Assembly: GCA_964454685.1 (NCBI GenBank)
Contig: CAYVTZ010000002.1
Span: 77,609-141,608, forward strand
Origin: CAYVTZ01 sp964454685
Lineage (GTDB): Bacteria > Bacillota > Clostridia > Christensenellales > Christensenellaceae
Length of the DNA: 64,000 nucleotides
Reading direction: 5' to 3'
The notes under the pieces are model-generated. The model ran no database searches and was not told the origin of the DNA. It was given only the letters and a program-made list of their open reading frames with translations. Positions 7,914-15,016 of this stretch are shown here, in pieces (within the stretch, counting starts at the first letter, position 1; every line of letters starts with the position of its first letter). The position numbers and the translations under genes were made by a program.

Positions 7914-9152
7914 TTATCTAATCTGCCCATTACCGTCGATCACATATTTCACCGTAGTCAATTCCTCCAGACCCATCGGGCCGCGCGCATGCAGCTTTTG
8001 TGTGGAAATACCGATCTCCGCGCCAAATCCAAATTCAAAACCATCCGTAAAGCGCGTAGAAGCGTTCACATACACCGCCGCCGCGTCCACTTCCTCTTTA
8101 AACTTTTGCGCATTCGTATAGCTATTGGTCACAATCGCCTCGGAATGTCCCGTTCCATGCCGGTTGATGTGCGCAATCGCCTCATCCACATCGTCCACCA
8201 CCTTCACGGAAATGATGTAGTCTAGATATTCCGTGCTGTAATCCTCTTCACTCGCCGCTGCCGCGCCAAATTTTTGGCAGGCCTCGCAACCGCGAATTTC
8301 CACGTTATGCGCCCGCAGCTGCTCAAACACCTTGGGCAAAAACGCAGCCGAAACCGCACTGTGCACCAGCAGACTCTCCGCCGCATTGCACACCGCCGGA
8401 CGCGTGGTTTTCGCGTTGATGGTGATGGCGCTTGCCATCTCCAAGTCCGCAGTCTCATCCACAAAAATGTGGCAGTTCCCTACCCCGGTCTCAATCACAG
8501 GCACCGTGGCGTTCTTCACCACCGATTGGATCAGCCCTGCGCCCCCGCGCGGAATCAGCACATCAATCATACCATTAAGCCCCATCATAAAGGTCGCCGC
8601 ATCACGCGAGGTATCTTCAATCAGTCCCACTGCGCCCTCCGGCAATCCGGCCTGCGCACCCGCCTGCTTGAGCACATTGATGATTGCGATATTGGAATAA
8701 ATCGCCTCGCTGCCGCCCTTGAGCACCGTCGCGTTTCCCGTCTTCAGGCAAAGTCCTACCGCGTCCGCCGTCACATTGGGGCGCGCTTCATAGATAATGC
8801 CCACCACCCCCATCGGTACGCGCTGCTTGGCGATCATCAGCCCGTTCGGTCTGCGCGTCGCATGCATCACCTCTCCCACCGGATCCGGCAGCATGGCAAT
8901 GTCACTCAGCCCCTGCGCCATCGCTTCTACGCGAGCGGGCGTAAGTGCCAAACGATCAACCAACGCCTCCGTCCTGCCCTTTTCCCGCGCCGCCTGCACA
9001 TCCAGCGCATTTTGCTCAAGAATGGTGTCTACGCTCGCGCGCAATCCTGCCGCCATTGCGTTCAATATGTCGTTTTTTTGCTTTGTCGTCAACTTTGCAA
9101 GCGCCATCTTCGCCTGCTTCGCCGCCTGCGCCACACACAATACAGATTCCAT
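7914..9152 (-). CDS. proA: glutamate-5-semialdehyde dehydrogenase (gamma-glutamyl phosphate reductase)
   Basis: 412 residues. It reduces gamma-glutamyl phosphate with NADPH to glutamate semialdehyde, the second step of proline synthesis. Aldehyde-dehydrogenase motifs are visible: the substrate and cofactor segment GVVGIIYEARPNVTADA, and the catalytic Cys in TTRPAVCNAAES. ATG at 9152 is preferred because GAGG lies 8 bases upstream and the length matches the family; an in-frame ATG lies at 9173. proB is not next to it, which differs from the common proBA operon. It is the first gene of the proA-argH unit. Confidence 0.96.
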   Translation of the reverse strand: MESVLCVAQAAKQAKMALAKLTTKQKNDILNAMAAGLRASVDTILEQNALDVQAAREKGRTEALVDRLALTPARVEAMAQGLSDIAMLPDPVGEVMHATRRPNGLMIAKQRVPMGVVGIIYEARPNVTADAVGLCLKTGNATVLKGGSEAIYSNIAIINVLKQAGAQAGLPEGAVGLIEDTSRDAATFMMGLNGMIDVLIPRGGAGLIQSVVKNATVPVIETGVGNCHIFVDETADLEMASAITINAKTTRPAVCNAAESLLVHSAVSAAFLPKVFEQLRAHNVEIRGCEACQKFGAAAASEEDYSTEYLDYIISVKVVDDVDEAIAHINRHGTGHSEAIVTNSYTNAQKFKEEVDAAAVYVNASTRFTDGFEFGFGAEIGISTQKLHARGPMGLEELTTVKYVIDGNGQIR

Positions 9153-9195
9153 ACTCGTATCCTCTTTCCGCATGATAATCGGTTCATTGATTTTT

Positions 9196-9224
9196 AGTAT
9201 AACAAAAAAAGGCATAAAATGAAA
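9196..9224 (-). promoter_or_regulatory. putative proA promoter
   Basis: TATACT (9201-9196) on the minus strand, with TTTCAT or TTCATT 16-17 bases upstream and a T-rich spacer, ends about 45 bases before the proA start. Confidence 0.45.
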
Positions 9225-9263
9225 TGAGTAATTTCCCGAACCGGAAAATCCGACTCCTCTTTG

Positions 9264-9292
9264 TTTACACTTTATTTGTATCGTGCTAAAAT
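9264..9292 (+). promoter_or_regulatory. orphan promoter before the CPBP fragment
   Basis: TTTACA (9264-9269), a 17-bp spacer and TAAAAT (9287-9292) point into the truncated protease remnant. It may be left from a once intact gene. Confidence 0.45.
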
Positions 9293-9342
9293 AGAATAAA
9301 AAATAAGACGGGGGATCGGCATACCATGCCCCCTATCTTCCG

Positions 9343-9537
9343 ATGCTTGTTTTCGCCTTGTTGTTTGGCTTCTCCCATTTCCCCAATACGCTAAACTTGC
9401 TGAATGCCACAACCGCAATAGGGCTTTTGTATGGCTTCTGCCGATGGAAAATGAAGCATTGCACCTTGCTGTCTCTTTCACCGGCGCACGGCTTGCAGGA
9501 TGCATTCAATATTCTGTTAAGCTTTTTTATGCTCTGA
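9343..9537 (+). pseudogene. C-terminal fragment of a CPBP (CAAX/bacteriocin-processing) intramembrane metalloprotease
   Basis: A 64-codon reading frame carries the last two conserved motifs of CPBP/Abi proteases: a helix with FGFSHFPN (Phe-x3-His) and a final helix with AHGLQDAFN. The N-terminal catalytic EExxxR segment is missing and no SD precedes the first ATG, so it is read as a gene remnant. It ends 5 bases from the converging hydrogenase-associated ATPase gene, exactly where hydrogenase subunit genes would be expected. The remaining sequence from 9153 to 9342 holds only the two promoters listed. Confidence 0.5.
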
Positions 9538-9542
9538 TTCCC

Positions 9543-10094
9543 TCACACCACTTGCCACTTCTCCGGGAACATCTCCTGCAAATTTTCTTTCAGCCACATC
9601 GAAACGTCCGGCAAATTGACGGGCACCTCCGCCCCCAACGTTGCCTTGATTTCGCGTGTATCCAGCGTTTGAGTCTCCCCGTCAATGCAAACTGTAATCA
9701 GAAAATCAAAATCAGGGTTGCAAACAATCAGCGTGTGCACCGTGCCCGCAAAATCCCCAATAGGCTGCCGGTCAATATGATCCAGCACATATTCCGCTCG
9801 CACCCGCGTGCCGATTCCCGGTTCGGATTCAATGGCAAAACTGCCGCCCGTGTCCTCTGCACCGTCTTTAAATAAAGAAATCCCCAGTCCTACGCGTCGT
9901 GTTGTACGCGTAGTCACAAAGGGATTCGTTACCTGTTCCAGCATCTGCGCGCTCATTCCGCAGCCGTCATCGCCAATTTCCACAATCAGGCGATTCTGTT
10001 TGGTCCATATGGACAGAGATATCTCGATCAAGCGCGCCTGTGCGCGCAGCGAGTTCTCCACGATGTCCATGATGTGCAGCGCGATTTCTTTCAT
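9543..10094 (-). CDS. histidine-kinase-like ATPase of a hydrogenase operon
   Basis: 183 residues. Residues 1-105 form a GHKL ATP-binding domain with the N box (DIVENSLRA), G1 (DDGCGMS) and a G2-like TRRVGLGISLFK. There is no dimerisation/phosphoacceptor helix or membrane segment. The C-terminal 75 residues match no domain I recognise. Proteins of this type commonly sit next to the NuoE-like subunit of clostridial [FeFe] hydrogenases, with unknown role. Its start overlaps the NuoE stop (TGATG), so it is translationally coupled. It is the last gene before the CPBP remnant. Confidence 0.8.
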   Translation of the reverse strand: MKEIALHIMDIVENSLRAQARLIEISLSIWTKQNRLIVEIGDDGCGMSAQMLEQVTNPFVTTRTTRRVGLGISLFKDGAEDTGGSFAIESEPGIGTRVRAEYVLDHIDRQPIGDFAGTVHTLIVCNPDFDFLITVCIDGETQTLDTREIKATLGAEVPVNLPDVSMWLKENLQEMFPEKWQVV

Positions 10095-10579
10095 CAGCTA
10101 TTTTGGAATTGTGCGATAATTCCGGGGATGTCCTCCGGCTTCAAGCGTCCGAACACCTGATCGTTCACCATAATGACGGGGGCAAGCCCGCAGCAGCCAA
10201 GGCAGCGCGTCGCTTCCAACGTAAAAATATTATCCGGCGTTGTGGTGCCCGGCTTGGTCTGCAATTCCTCCGCCAGCTTGTTCAGAATGCCTTCCGCCTT
10301 TTTCACATAGCAGGCGGTACCCATGCACACACCCACGATAAATTCGCCCTTCGGCTCCAAAGCAAATTGAGAGTAAAACGTCGCAACGCCATAAATGTCA
10401 GACATCGGAATCTGCAATTCTTCGGAAATAAAACGCTGCACATCAAAGCTCAGCGACCCGAAAATCTCCTGCGCCCGCTGCATAATGGGCATCAAAGGGC
10501 CCGGCTTCTCCGCCGTCTCCTTGATATAAACGCTTAACTCGTCATACTTCGGCTTCAACTCTGTGGATATTGTGGACAT
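10094..10579 (-). CDS. NuoE/HndA-like [2Fe-2S] subunit of an NAD(P)-linked [FeFe] hydrogenase
   Basis: 161 residues of the thioredoxin-like ferredoxin family that forms the small electron-transfer subunit of NADH dehydrogenases and bifurcating hydrogenases. The four cluster ligands are present as CMGTAC and CLGCC, and the helical N-terminus with IYGVATFYSQF is typical. In related bacteria a NuoF-like flavoprotein and the HydA catalytic subunit follow; here only the ATPase gene does. GGAGG lies 7-8 bases before the ATG. It has its own promoter and a long leader. Confidence 0.93.
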   Translation of the reverse strand: MSTISTELKPKYDELSVYIKETAEKPGPLMPIMQRAQEIFGSLSFDVQRFISEELQIPMSDIYGVATFYSQFALEPKGEFIVGVCMGTACYVKKAEGILNKLAEELQTKPGTTTPDNIFTLEATRCLGCCGLAPVIMVNDQVFGRLKPEDIPGIIAQFQNS

Positions 10580-10797
10580 GTAAAAACCTCCAAAAATAAT
10601 TCTCTGTCGTTCGGATTTTTGCGGCAGCTTGTGAGCTTCGTTTCACAAAAATGCCATCCGATTGCGATGGACCGTTGCGCCATGCTTCTACCCATCAAAA
10701 TGATGTTCCTCGGCATTCACGCATCAATCTCATGCACCTACCAGCGGCACACCCGCTCAATGGTATTATTATATCATATTTTGTAAAATTGTGTCTA
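10580..10797 (-). promoter_or_regulatory. promoter and long leader of the NuoE-like gene
   Basis: On the minus strand TAGACA (10797-10792), an 18-bp spacer and TATAAT (10773-10768) give a leader of about 180 bases. The leader can form several short hairpins, for example CATCA-TTT-TGATG, CCATC/GATGG followed by CATTTTT, and TTGTGA/TCACAA. I recognise no known riboswitch class in it. Confidence 0.5.
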
Positions 10798-10798
10798 G

Positions 10799-11509
10799 TC
10801 AATCCAATATATTTTTCCCACCACCCAGCAAGCGCAATACGCCCGCCACCGAATACTCCTCCGGCATCAGCGCGTGCACCGGCTCACTGATGTCCGCCAA
10901 CTGGTGCGCATCCGAGTTGTGTATCTCCGCAAAGCCGGAAATATTTCCCAACACAGGCAAATGTTCCGCTACTTCTATGGTCTTAAATTGAATGTCCCGC
11001 GGGAAAAATCCCAAGTTCGCCAGAATAGAATTGGCGTCCTTGTTCACGTGTGCCGGCACAGCAACACCGCCAAACGCCGCAATTCTTCGTACACACTCAC
11101 TAATGTCAAAGGGCAGCGCCTGAATCAGCAGTTTTTCCAGTGTGCCGATCTGCTCATCCTGCTCATTCAAAATCTGCTGCTCCCCAAAGAAATCCGGACG
11201 ATTGGGGAACTCCGGCAACGCCGCGTAAACCATATCTCCGAACGCGCATGCCGCGTCCAGCGTTTCAAAATACGCCAGCAGGTGCACTTCTTCCGCTGTG
11301 TTCAGTTCGATCCCCGGCACCACAATCAAATCCAGGTCGCGCGCCGCAGCCATCACCGCAGGCAGATTGTGTGTCGCATTGTGATCGCACACCGCAATCA
11401 CCTGCAAGCCCTTTAACACCGCCATATTTACAATGTTGTTCGGGGTCATTTCCTCCTGAGCGCAGGGAGAAAGTGCCGAATGGATGTGCAAATCATAAAA
11501 GCAGCGCAT
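10799..11509 (-). CDS. PHP-domain metal-dependent phosphoesterase
   Basis: 236 residues with the metal-binding PHP motifs in order: DLHIHS near the N-terminus, VCDHNAT, GIELNT (Glu), AHVNK and NSDAHQ near the C-terminus. PHP proteins hydrolyse phosphoesters; those in hydrogenase signalling loci have no assigned substrate. The ATG overlaps the stop of the preceding DRTGG gene by one base (TAATG). It closes the five-gene block 13939-10799. Its role may be to act on a nucleotide or phosphoprotein in the same pathway, which is inference from position only. Confidence 0.87.
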   Translation of the reverse strand: MRCFYDLHIHSALSPCAQEEMTPNNIVNMAVLKGLQVIAVCDHNATHNLPAVMAAARDLDLIVVPGIELNTAEEVHLLAYFETLDAACAFGDMVYAALPEFPNRPDFFGEQQILNEQDEQIGTLEKLLIQALPFDISECVRRIAAFGGVAVPAHVNKDANSILANLGFFPRDIQFKTIEVAEHLPVLGNISGFAEIHNSDAHQLADISEPVHALMPEEYSVAGVLRLLGGGKNILD

Positions 11510-11847
11510 TACCGTCCGATTCCAAGATCACTCATTTCACAGCACAGCGCATACGCCGTTTTCGCAGACGAAAAGACCGGCACTGCTTCCTCCGTCGCCT
11601 TTTGCAGCGTCGCCGCAGGCACTTCGATCTTCTCCGGCACAATGATGCAGGCAAAGTCATGTAGCACTGCCACCGCAATCACATTCAGGTGTGTTTGCAC
11701 TGTGATCCATGCCATACCTTCCTCGCCACGAGCCATCACCCAGCTCAGCAAGTCGCAAACACAGCCGTCCCGCACCTGTGCTTCTAAAGAAACACCTTCA
11801 TTGAGCAGCGTCAAATCCAGCTTTTGCGCAAATTCCTTTGTTGTCAT
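11509..11847 (-). CDS. DRTGG-domain protein of the hydrogenase signalling cluster (copy 2)
   Basis: 112 residues, all one small alpha/beta domain resembling DRTGG modules (compare TVQTHLNVIAVAVLHDFACI and the end AKTAYALCCEMSDLGIG). DRTGG domains are found with CBS domains and in phosphotransacetylase-like proteins and probably bind a ligand. ATG at 11847 overlaps the preceding hydrogenase stop by four bases (ATGA). The same operon begins with another DRTGG protein, so the two may form a heteromer or bind the same effector. Confidence 0.75.
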   Translation of the reverse strand: MTTKEFAQKLDLTLLNEGVSLEAQVRDGCVCDLLSWVMARGEEGMAWITVQTHLNVIAVAVLHDFACIIVPEKIEVPAATLQKATEEAVPVFSSAKTAYALCCEMSDLGIGR

Positions 11848-13163
11848 TCCGTTTCCTCCTTTTCCTGTGCGGTATCTTTGCTTGCCAAATCCACCATTTC
11901 CTCTGCCAGAAAACGCACCTTCTCCTTCAACAGAAAAATGCAATCCAATGAGCTCGCGTATCCGCGCACAATGTCCTCCGCCAGCGCGCGACAGCTTGGC
12001 GCGCCGCAACTGCCACAGTCCATGCCCGGCAGTCCCTTCACCAGCGTTTCAATCAGTTGTATCTTTTCGAGCGCCACCAGCCTGTCCGCATCCAGCTTCA
12101 TCACATCCAACGGCTCAATTTCCGCCTCCGCGTTGGCAACGCCCGCCTCCGCATACTGCTGCGCGCTCACTTCGTTTTCTTGCGTCACGCCCAGCATGTC
12201 GCAAATATTTTTGATGCGATTGCTTGCCACGTATGTGCTCTCAAACGCCAGCGGGCCGCCTACGCAACCACCGTTGCAGGAAAGCCCCTCAAAAAAATCC
12301 AAGTCCTTGAGCTTGTCGTTTTCAATGTCCTCCAATGCCTTGGCAACTCGCCCGATGCCGTCCACCGCCATCGCATTGTGCACGCCCACCGATCGCAGCT
12401 CACCGCCGCTGTTTGCCCAGCCCACGCCTTTTGCGGATGCCTGCTCACCGGAAAACTCTTTCTTCTCCGATGTTTTCAGCTGCCCTGCCAGCAGCCCGTA
12501 CACTTCCAGTATGGATATCGCACCGTCCACGTCGCTGTGCACTTTAGAAAGCGGCGAACGAATGCTCGTCACCTTCGCGGGGCACGGCGTGATGAAAAAT
12601 GCTCCAATCTCCGCTTCCTTCACTTTGTGCTTCTCCGCAAATTCACGCTTTGCCACCTTTGCGGCAACTTCCATCGGTGCATCCACATCAATCACGTGAT
12701 CCAGCAGTTCCGGAAAACGCACCTGAATCAGCCGAACCACAGCCGGACACGCCGAGGAAATCAACGGCTTGTTGTGCGGCTTTTCCAGACGCTTTGCGAT
12801 CGCTTTGGCGCAAATCTCCGCGCCTCGCGCCACTTCAAACACCTCGTCAAACCCCATCATTTTCAGGCCGGAAAGCAGCCGCTCCACACTGCCCAGCAGT
12901 TTAAACTGCGCATACAGCGCAGGCGCAGGCAACGCGATGGAATATTTATAATTTGTAATCATAGACAGCGGGTCGGTCACCGCATATTTTGCATGATACG
13001 GGCACACCCGAATGCACTCGCCGCAATCGATGCAGCGCTCCGCTAAAATTTTCGCCTTCCCTTTCTGCACACGAATCGCCTCTGTGGGGCATCGTTTGAT
13101 GCAGTTGGTACAGCCAGAACACTTTTCCTTTTCCAGTCTTACCGAATGAAAATATCTTTCCAT
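11844..13163 (-). CDS. sensory-type [FeFe] hydrogenase-like iron-sulfur protein
   Basis: 439 residues. The N-terminus has a 2[4Fe-4S] ferredoxin domain (Cys 15, 18, 21, 25 and 44, 47, 50, 54). The middle is a reduced H-cluster domain with L1 SSACP, L2 TPCPAK and L3 LSCNGGC. In catalytic enzymes L1 reads TSCCP; here the proton-relay Cys is Ala (A138) while the cluster ligand Cys (C139) is kept, as in putative hydrogen-sensing hydrogenases. The C-terminus carries an extra CGSCGAPSC cluster motif. There is no PAS domain. GAGG lies 6 bases before the ATG chosen at 13163. It probably senses H2 or redox state and passes the signal to the neighbouring ATPase. Confidence 0.88.
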   Translation of the reverse strand: MERYFHSVRLEKEKCSGCTNCIKRCPTEAIRVQKGKAKILAERCIDCGECIRVCPYHAKYAVTDPLSMITNYKYSIALPAPALYAQFKLLGSVERLLSGLKMMGFDEVFEVARGAEICAKAIAKRLEKPHNKPLISSACPAVVRLIQVRFPELLDHVIDVDAPMEVAAKVAKREFAEKHKVKEAEIGAFFITPCPAKVTSIRSPLSKVHSDVDGAISILEVYGLLAGQLKTSEKKEFSGEQASAKGVGWANSGGELRSVGVHNAMAVDGIGRVAKALEDIENDKLKDLDFFEGLSCNGGCVGGPLAFESTYVASNRIKNICDMLGVTQENEVSAQQYAEAGVANAEAEIEPLDVMKLDADRLVALEKIQLIETLVKGLPGMDCGSCGAPSCRALAEDIVRGYASSLDCIFLLKEKVRFLAEEMVDLASKDTAQEKEETE

Positions 13164-13170
13164 GACAACC

Positions 13171-13584
13171 TCAAATACCAAACCTCATGGTCACCGTCGT
13201 TCCGGCAGGCGAAGATTCAATGTGCATATCGTCGCTGTTCCGGTTCATGTTCGGCAAGCCCATGCCCGCGCCAAAGCCCATCTCACGCACGCTGTCCGAT
13301 GCCGTGGAATACCCCTCCCGCATCGCAAGATCAATGTCCGGAATGCCCGGGCCGCAGTCTGCGCACACAATGGTGATGGATTCTGCGTCAATGGTCAACA
13401 GCATCTTTCCCCCTAAGCTGTGTATGACCATGTTGATCTCCGCCTCATAAGAAGCAATGGCGATTTTACGAATCAGTGAAGGATCGATGCCCATTTGTTT
13501 GAGCTTGTTTTTGATCCGTGAAGAAATCTCTCCCGCAGCCGCAAAATCATCCTTATGTACATCGTATTCTCGTGTGTATATCAT
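13171..13584 (-). CDS. anti-sigma-factor-like ATP-binding protein (RsbW/SpoIIAB type)
   Basis: 137 residues with a GHKL ATPase core: N-box region (IASYEAEINMVIHS), G1 DCGPGIPD and G2 FGAGMGLPNM. Such proteins are serine kinases or anti-sigma factors. Here it lies between a DRTGG protein and the sensory hydrogenase and is likely the signalling output of that cluster. ATG at 13584 follows GGGGAG and begins two bases after the stop of the upstream gene. No sigma factor or STAS-domain antagonist is encoded next to it, so its partner is unknown. Confidence 0.85.
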   Translation of the reverse strand: MIYTREYDVHKDDFAAAGEISSRIKNKLKQMGIDPSLIRKIAIASYEAEINMVIHSLGGKMLLTIDAESITIVCADCGPGIPDIDLAMREGYSTASDSVREMGFGAGMGLPNMNRNSDDMHIESSPAGTTVTMRFGI

Positions 13585-13585
13585 G

Positions 13586-13939
13586 TCACGCTCCCCGCAT
13601 TCCGCCTTTGATACCACTTTCATACAGCATACCGCACGCCGTAAACATGGGATGATCTGTCGAAAGCAGCACGATCCCCATTTCATCCGCCATATCAATC
13701 AAATCCTGCGGCGGACGCTTTCCTCTCACAAACATAATGCAGCGGATATCCACCATGTCTGCCGTGCGGATGGTGTTGATGTTGCACAGCCCAGTCAGCA
13801 AAATCGCATCATGCTTGGTGAATGCCAGCACATCACTCATCATGTCCGATCCACACGCACAGTGGATTTCCAAATCGACGCGCTCCGCGCCGCAAAGAAT
13901 CTCAGCTCCCAAAAGTTTCGCAATTTCCGAGATTATCAT
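13586..13939 (-). CDS. DRTGG-domain protein of the hydrogenase signalling cluster (copy 1)
   Basis: 117 residues forming one DRTGG-like domain (MIISEIAKLLGAEILCG at the N-terminus, then VLAFTKHDAILLTG and GIVLLSTDHPMF). It is the first gene of the five-gene minus-strand block that continues with the anti-sigma-like ATPase and the sensory hydrogenase. SD GGAGG precedes the ATG. Ligand-binding by DRTGG modules is assumed for the family but not shown. A dCMP deaminase gene ends 48 bases upstream on the same strand. Confidence 0.77.
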   Translation of the reverse strand: MIISEIAKLLGAEILCGAERVDLEIHCACGSDMMSDVLAFTKHDAILLTGLCNINTIRTADMVDIRCIMFVRGKRPPQDLIDMADEMGIVLLSTDHPMFTACGMLYESGIKGGMRGA

Positions 13940-13987
13940 GTATGTTCCTCCATATCAATCACTTACGGTTTTTTCGATGCCATGGCA

Positions 13988-14434
13988 TCATTTATATTGT
14001 TCTACCACAATATCAGCTTGGTCAAATATTTGTTTGGCAAATTCATCCGGATACGAATGGATATAGACAATGCGCTCCACACCTGCGTTCACGATCATCT
14101 TCGCACAAATCGAGCAAGGCTGATGGGTGCAATACATCGTCGCACCGTCAATGCTCACGCCAATTTTAGCCGCCTGAATGATGGCGTTCTGCTCCGCATG
14201 GATGGCATAGCACAGCTCATGACGTTCGCCGGATGGGATTCCCAGATTGTTTCGCAGGCATTCCCCGCGCTCCTTGCAGCTCATCAATCCCGATGGCGCA
14301 CCGTTATAGCCCGTCGTCAAAATCCGCTTGTTTTTGACAATGATCGCGCCAACGCTGCGATTCGGTTTATAGCAACTGGACCATTTTGCGATTTCCTCTG
14401 CCAGATCAATAAATCGTTTGTCCCATTTGTCCAT
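13988..14434 (-). CDS. deoxycytidylate (dCMP) deaminase, ComEB-like
   Basis: 148 residues of the zinc-dependent cytidine/deoxycytidylate deaminase family. It converts dCMP to dUMP for thymidylate synthesis. The zinc site is intact: HAEQNA (His and catalytic Glu) and PCSICAK (two Cys). The insert between strands with CKERGECLRNN is typical of dCMP deaminases rather than tRNA or riboflavin deaminases. GGAGG lies before the ATG. It lies divergent from groES and convergent with nothing; the sequence from 14435 to 14600 is AT-rich and without a gene. Confidence 0.93.
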   Translation of the reverse strand: MDKWDKRFIDLAEEIAKWSSCYKPNRSVGAIIVKNKRILTTGYNGAPSGLMSCKERGECLRNNLGIPSGERHELCYAIHAEQNAIIQAAKIGVSIDGATMYCTHQPCSICAKMIVNAGVERIVYIHSYPDEFAKQIFDQADIVVEQYK

Positions 14435-14608
14435 GTTCCGTTCCCTCCAAATCTTCTATATAATATTACGTTCTATTTTACATTGTTTTTTTTTGATATG
14501 ATAGCACGATTTATGAAGATATTCAAAGATATTTGTAGCATATAAGAGCATTTTAATTTTATTTTGCACAAAATCAAATTTTAGGCCTATTTTCAAAATA
14601 TTGTTTGT

Positions 14609-14637
14609 TTGCGAAAACACGCTAAAATCGGTATGAT
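14609..14637 (+). promoter_or_regulatory. groESL promoter
   Basis: TTGCGA (14609-14614), a 17-bp spacer and TATGAT (14632-14637). Transcription should start just before or within the CIRCE operator. Confidence 0.75.
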
Positions 14638-14650
14638 AAGCATAGCAAAA

Positions 14651-14677
14651 TTAGCACTCATTTGTATTGAGTGCTAA
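14651..14677 (+). promoter_or_regulatory. CIRCE operator (HrcA binding site)
   Basis: The perfect consensus TTAGCACTC-N9-GAGTGCTAA lies between the promoter and groES. HrcA represses groESL here and is released when GroEL is occupied with unfolded protein. hrcA itself is not in the window. Confidence 0.97.
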
Positions 14678-14703
14678 CAAAAAAACTTTCAGGAGGTATT
14701 ACT

Positions 14704-14988
14704 ATGACAATCAAACCGTTAGCAGACAGAGTCGTAATCAAGTCTGTGGAAGCAGAAGAAACAACCAAAAGCGGCATCGTGTTGCCCGGCACAGCAAAGG
14801 AAAAACCGCAGGTAGCCGAGGTGGTTGAGGTTGGACCCGGCGGCGTTGTGGACGGCAAAGAAATTAAAATGGAAGTAGCGAAGGGCGATAAAGTACTGTA
14901 TTCCAAATATGCAGGAACCGAAGTGAAAATCGACGGCAACGAATATATCATCGTTCGTCAGTCTGATATTCTCGCAATCGTAAAATAA
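14704..14988 (+). CDS. groES: co-chaperonin GroES
   Basis: 94 residues, the normal length. The N-terminal KPLADRVVIK, the mobile loop around ETTKSGIVLPGTAKEKPQ and the C-terminal strand (EYIIVRQSDILAIV) are all present. It caps the GroEL ring during ATP-driven folding. ATG at 14704 follows AGGAGG by 7 bases; an in-frame upstream TTG lies inside the CIRCE element and is rejected. It is followed by groEL after 28 bases and shares its promoter. Confidence 0.98.
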   Translation: MTIKPLADRVVIKSVEAEETTKSGIVLPGTAKEKPQVAEVVEVGPGGVVDGKEIKMEVAKGDKVLYSKYAGTEVKIDGNEYIIVRQSDILAIVK

Positions 14989-15016
14989 ACAACGAGATTA
15001 ATAGGAGGCAAAAAAT

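Noticed and set aside
9272..9505. A 77-codon minus-strand frame upstream of proA
   Set aside because: It is antisense to the CPBP remnant, has no SD and no recognisable product.
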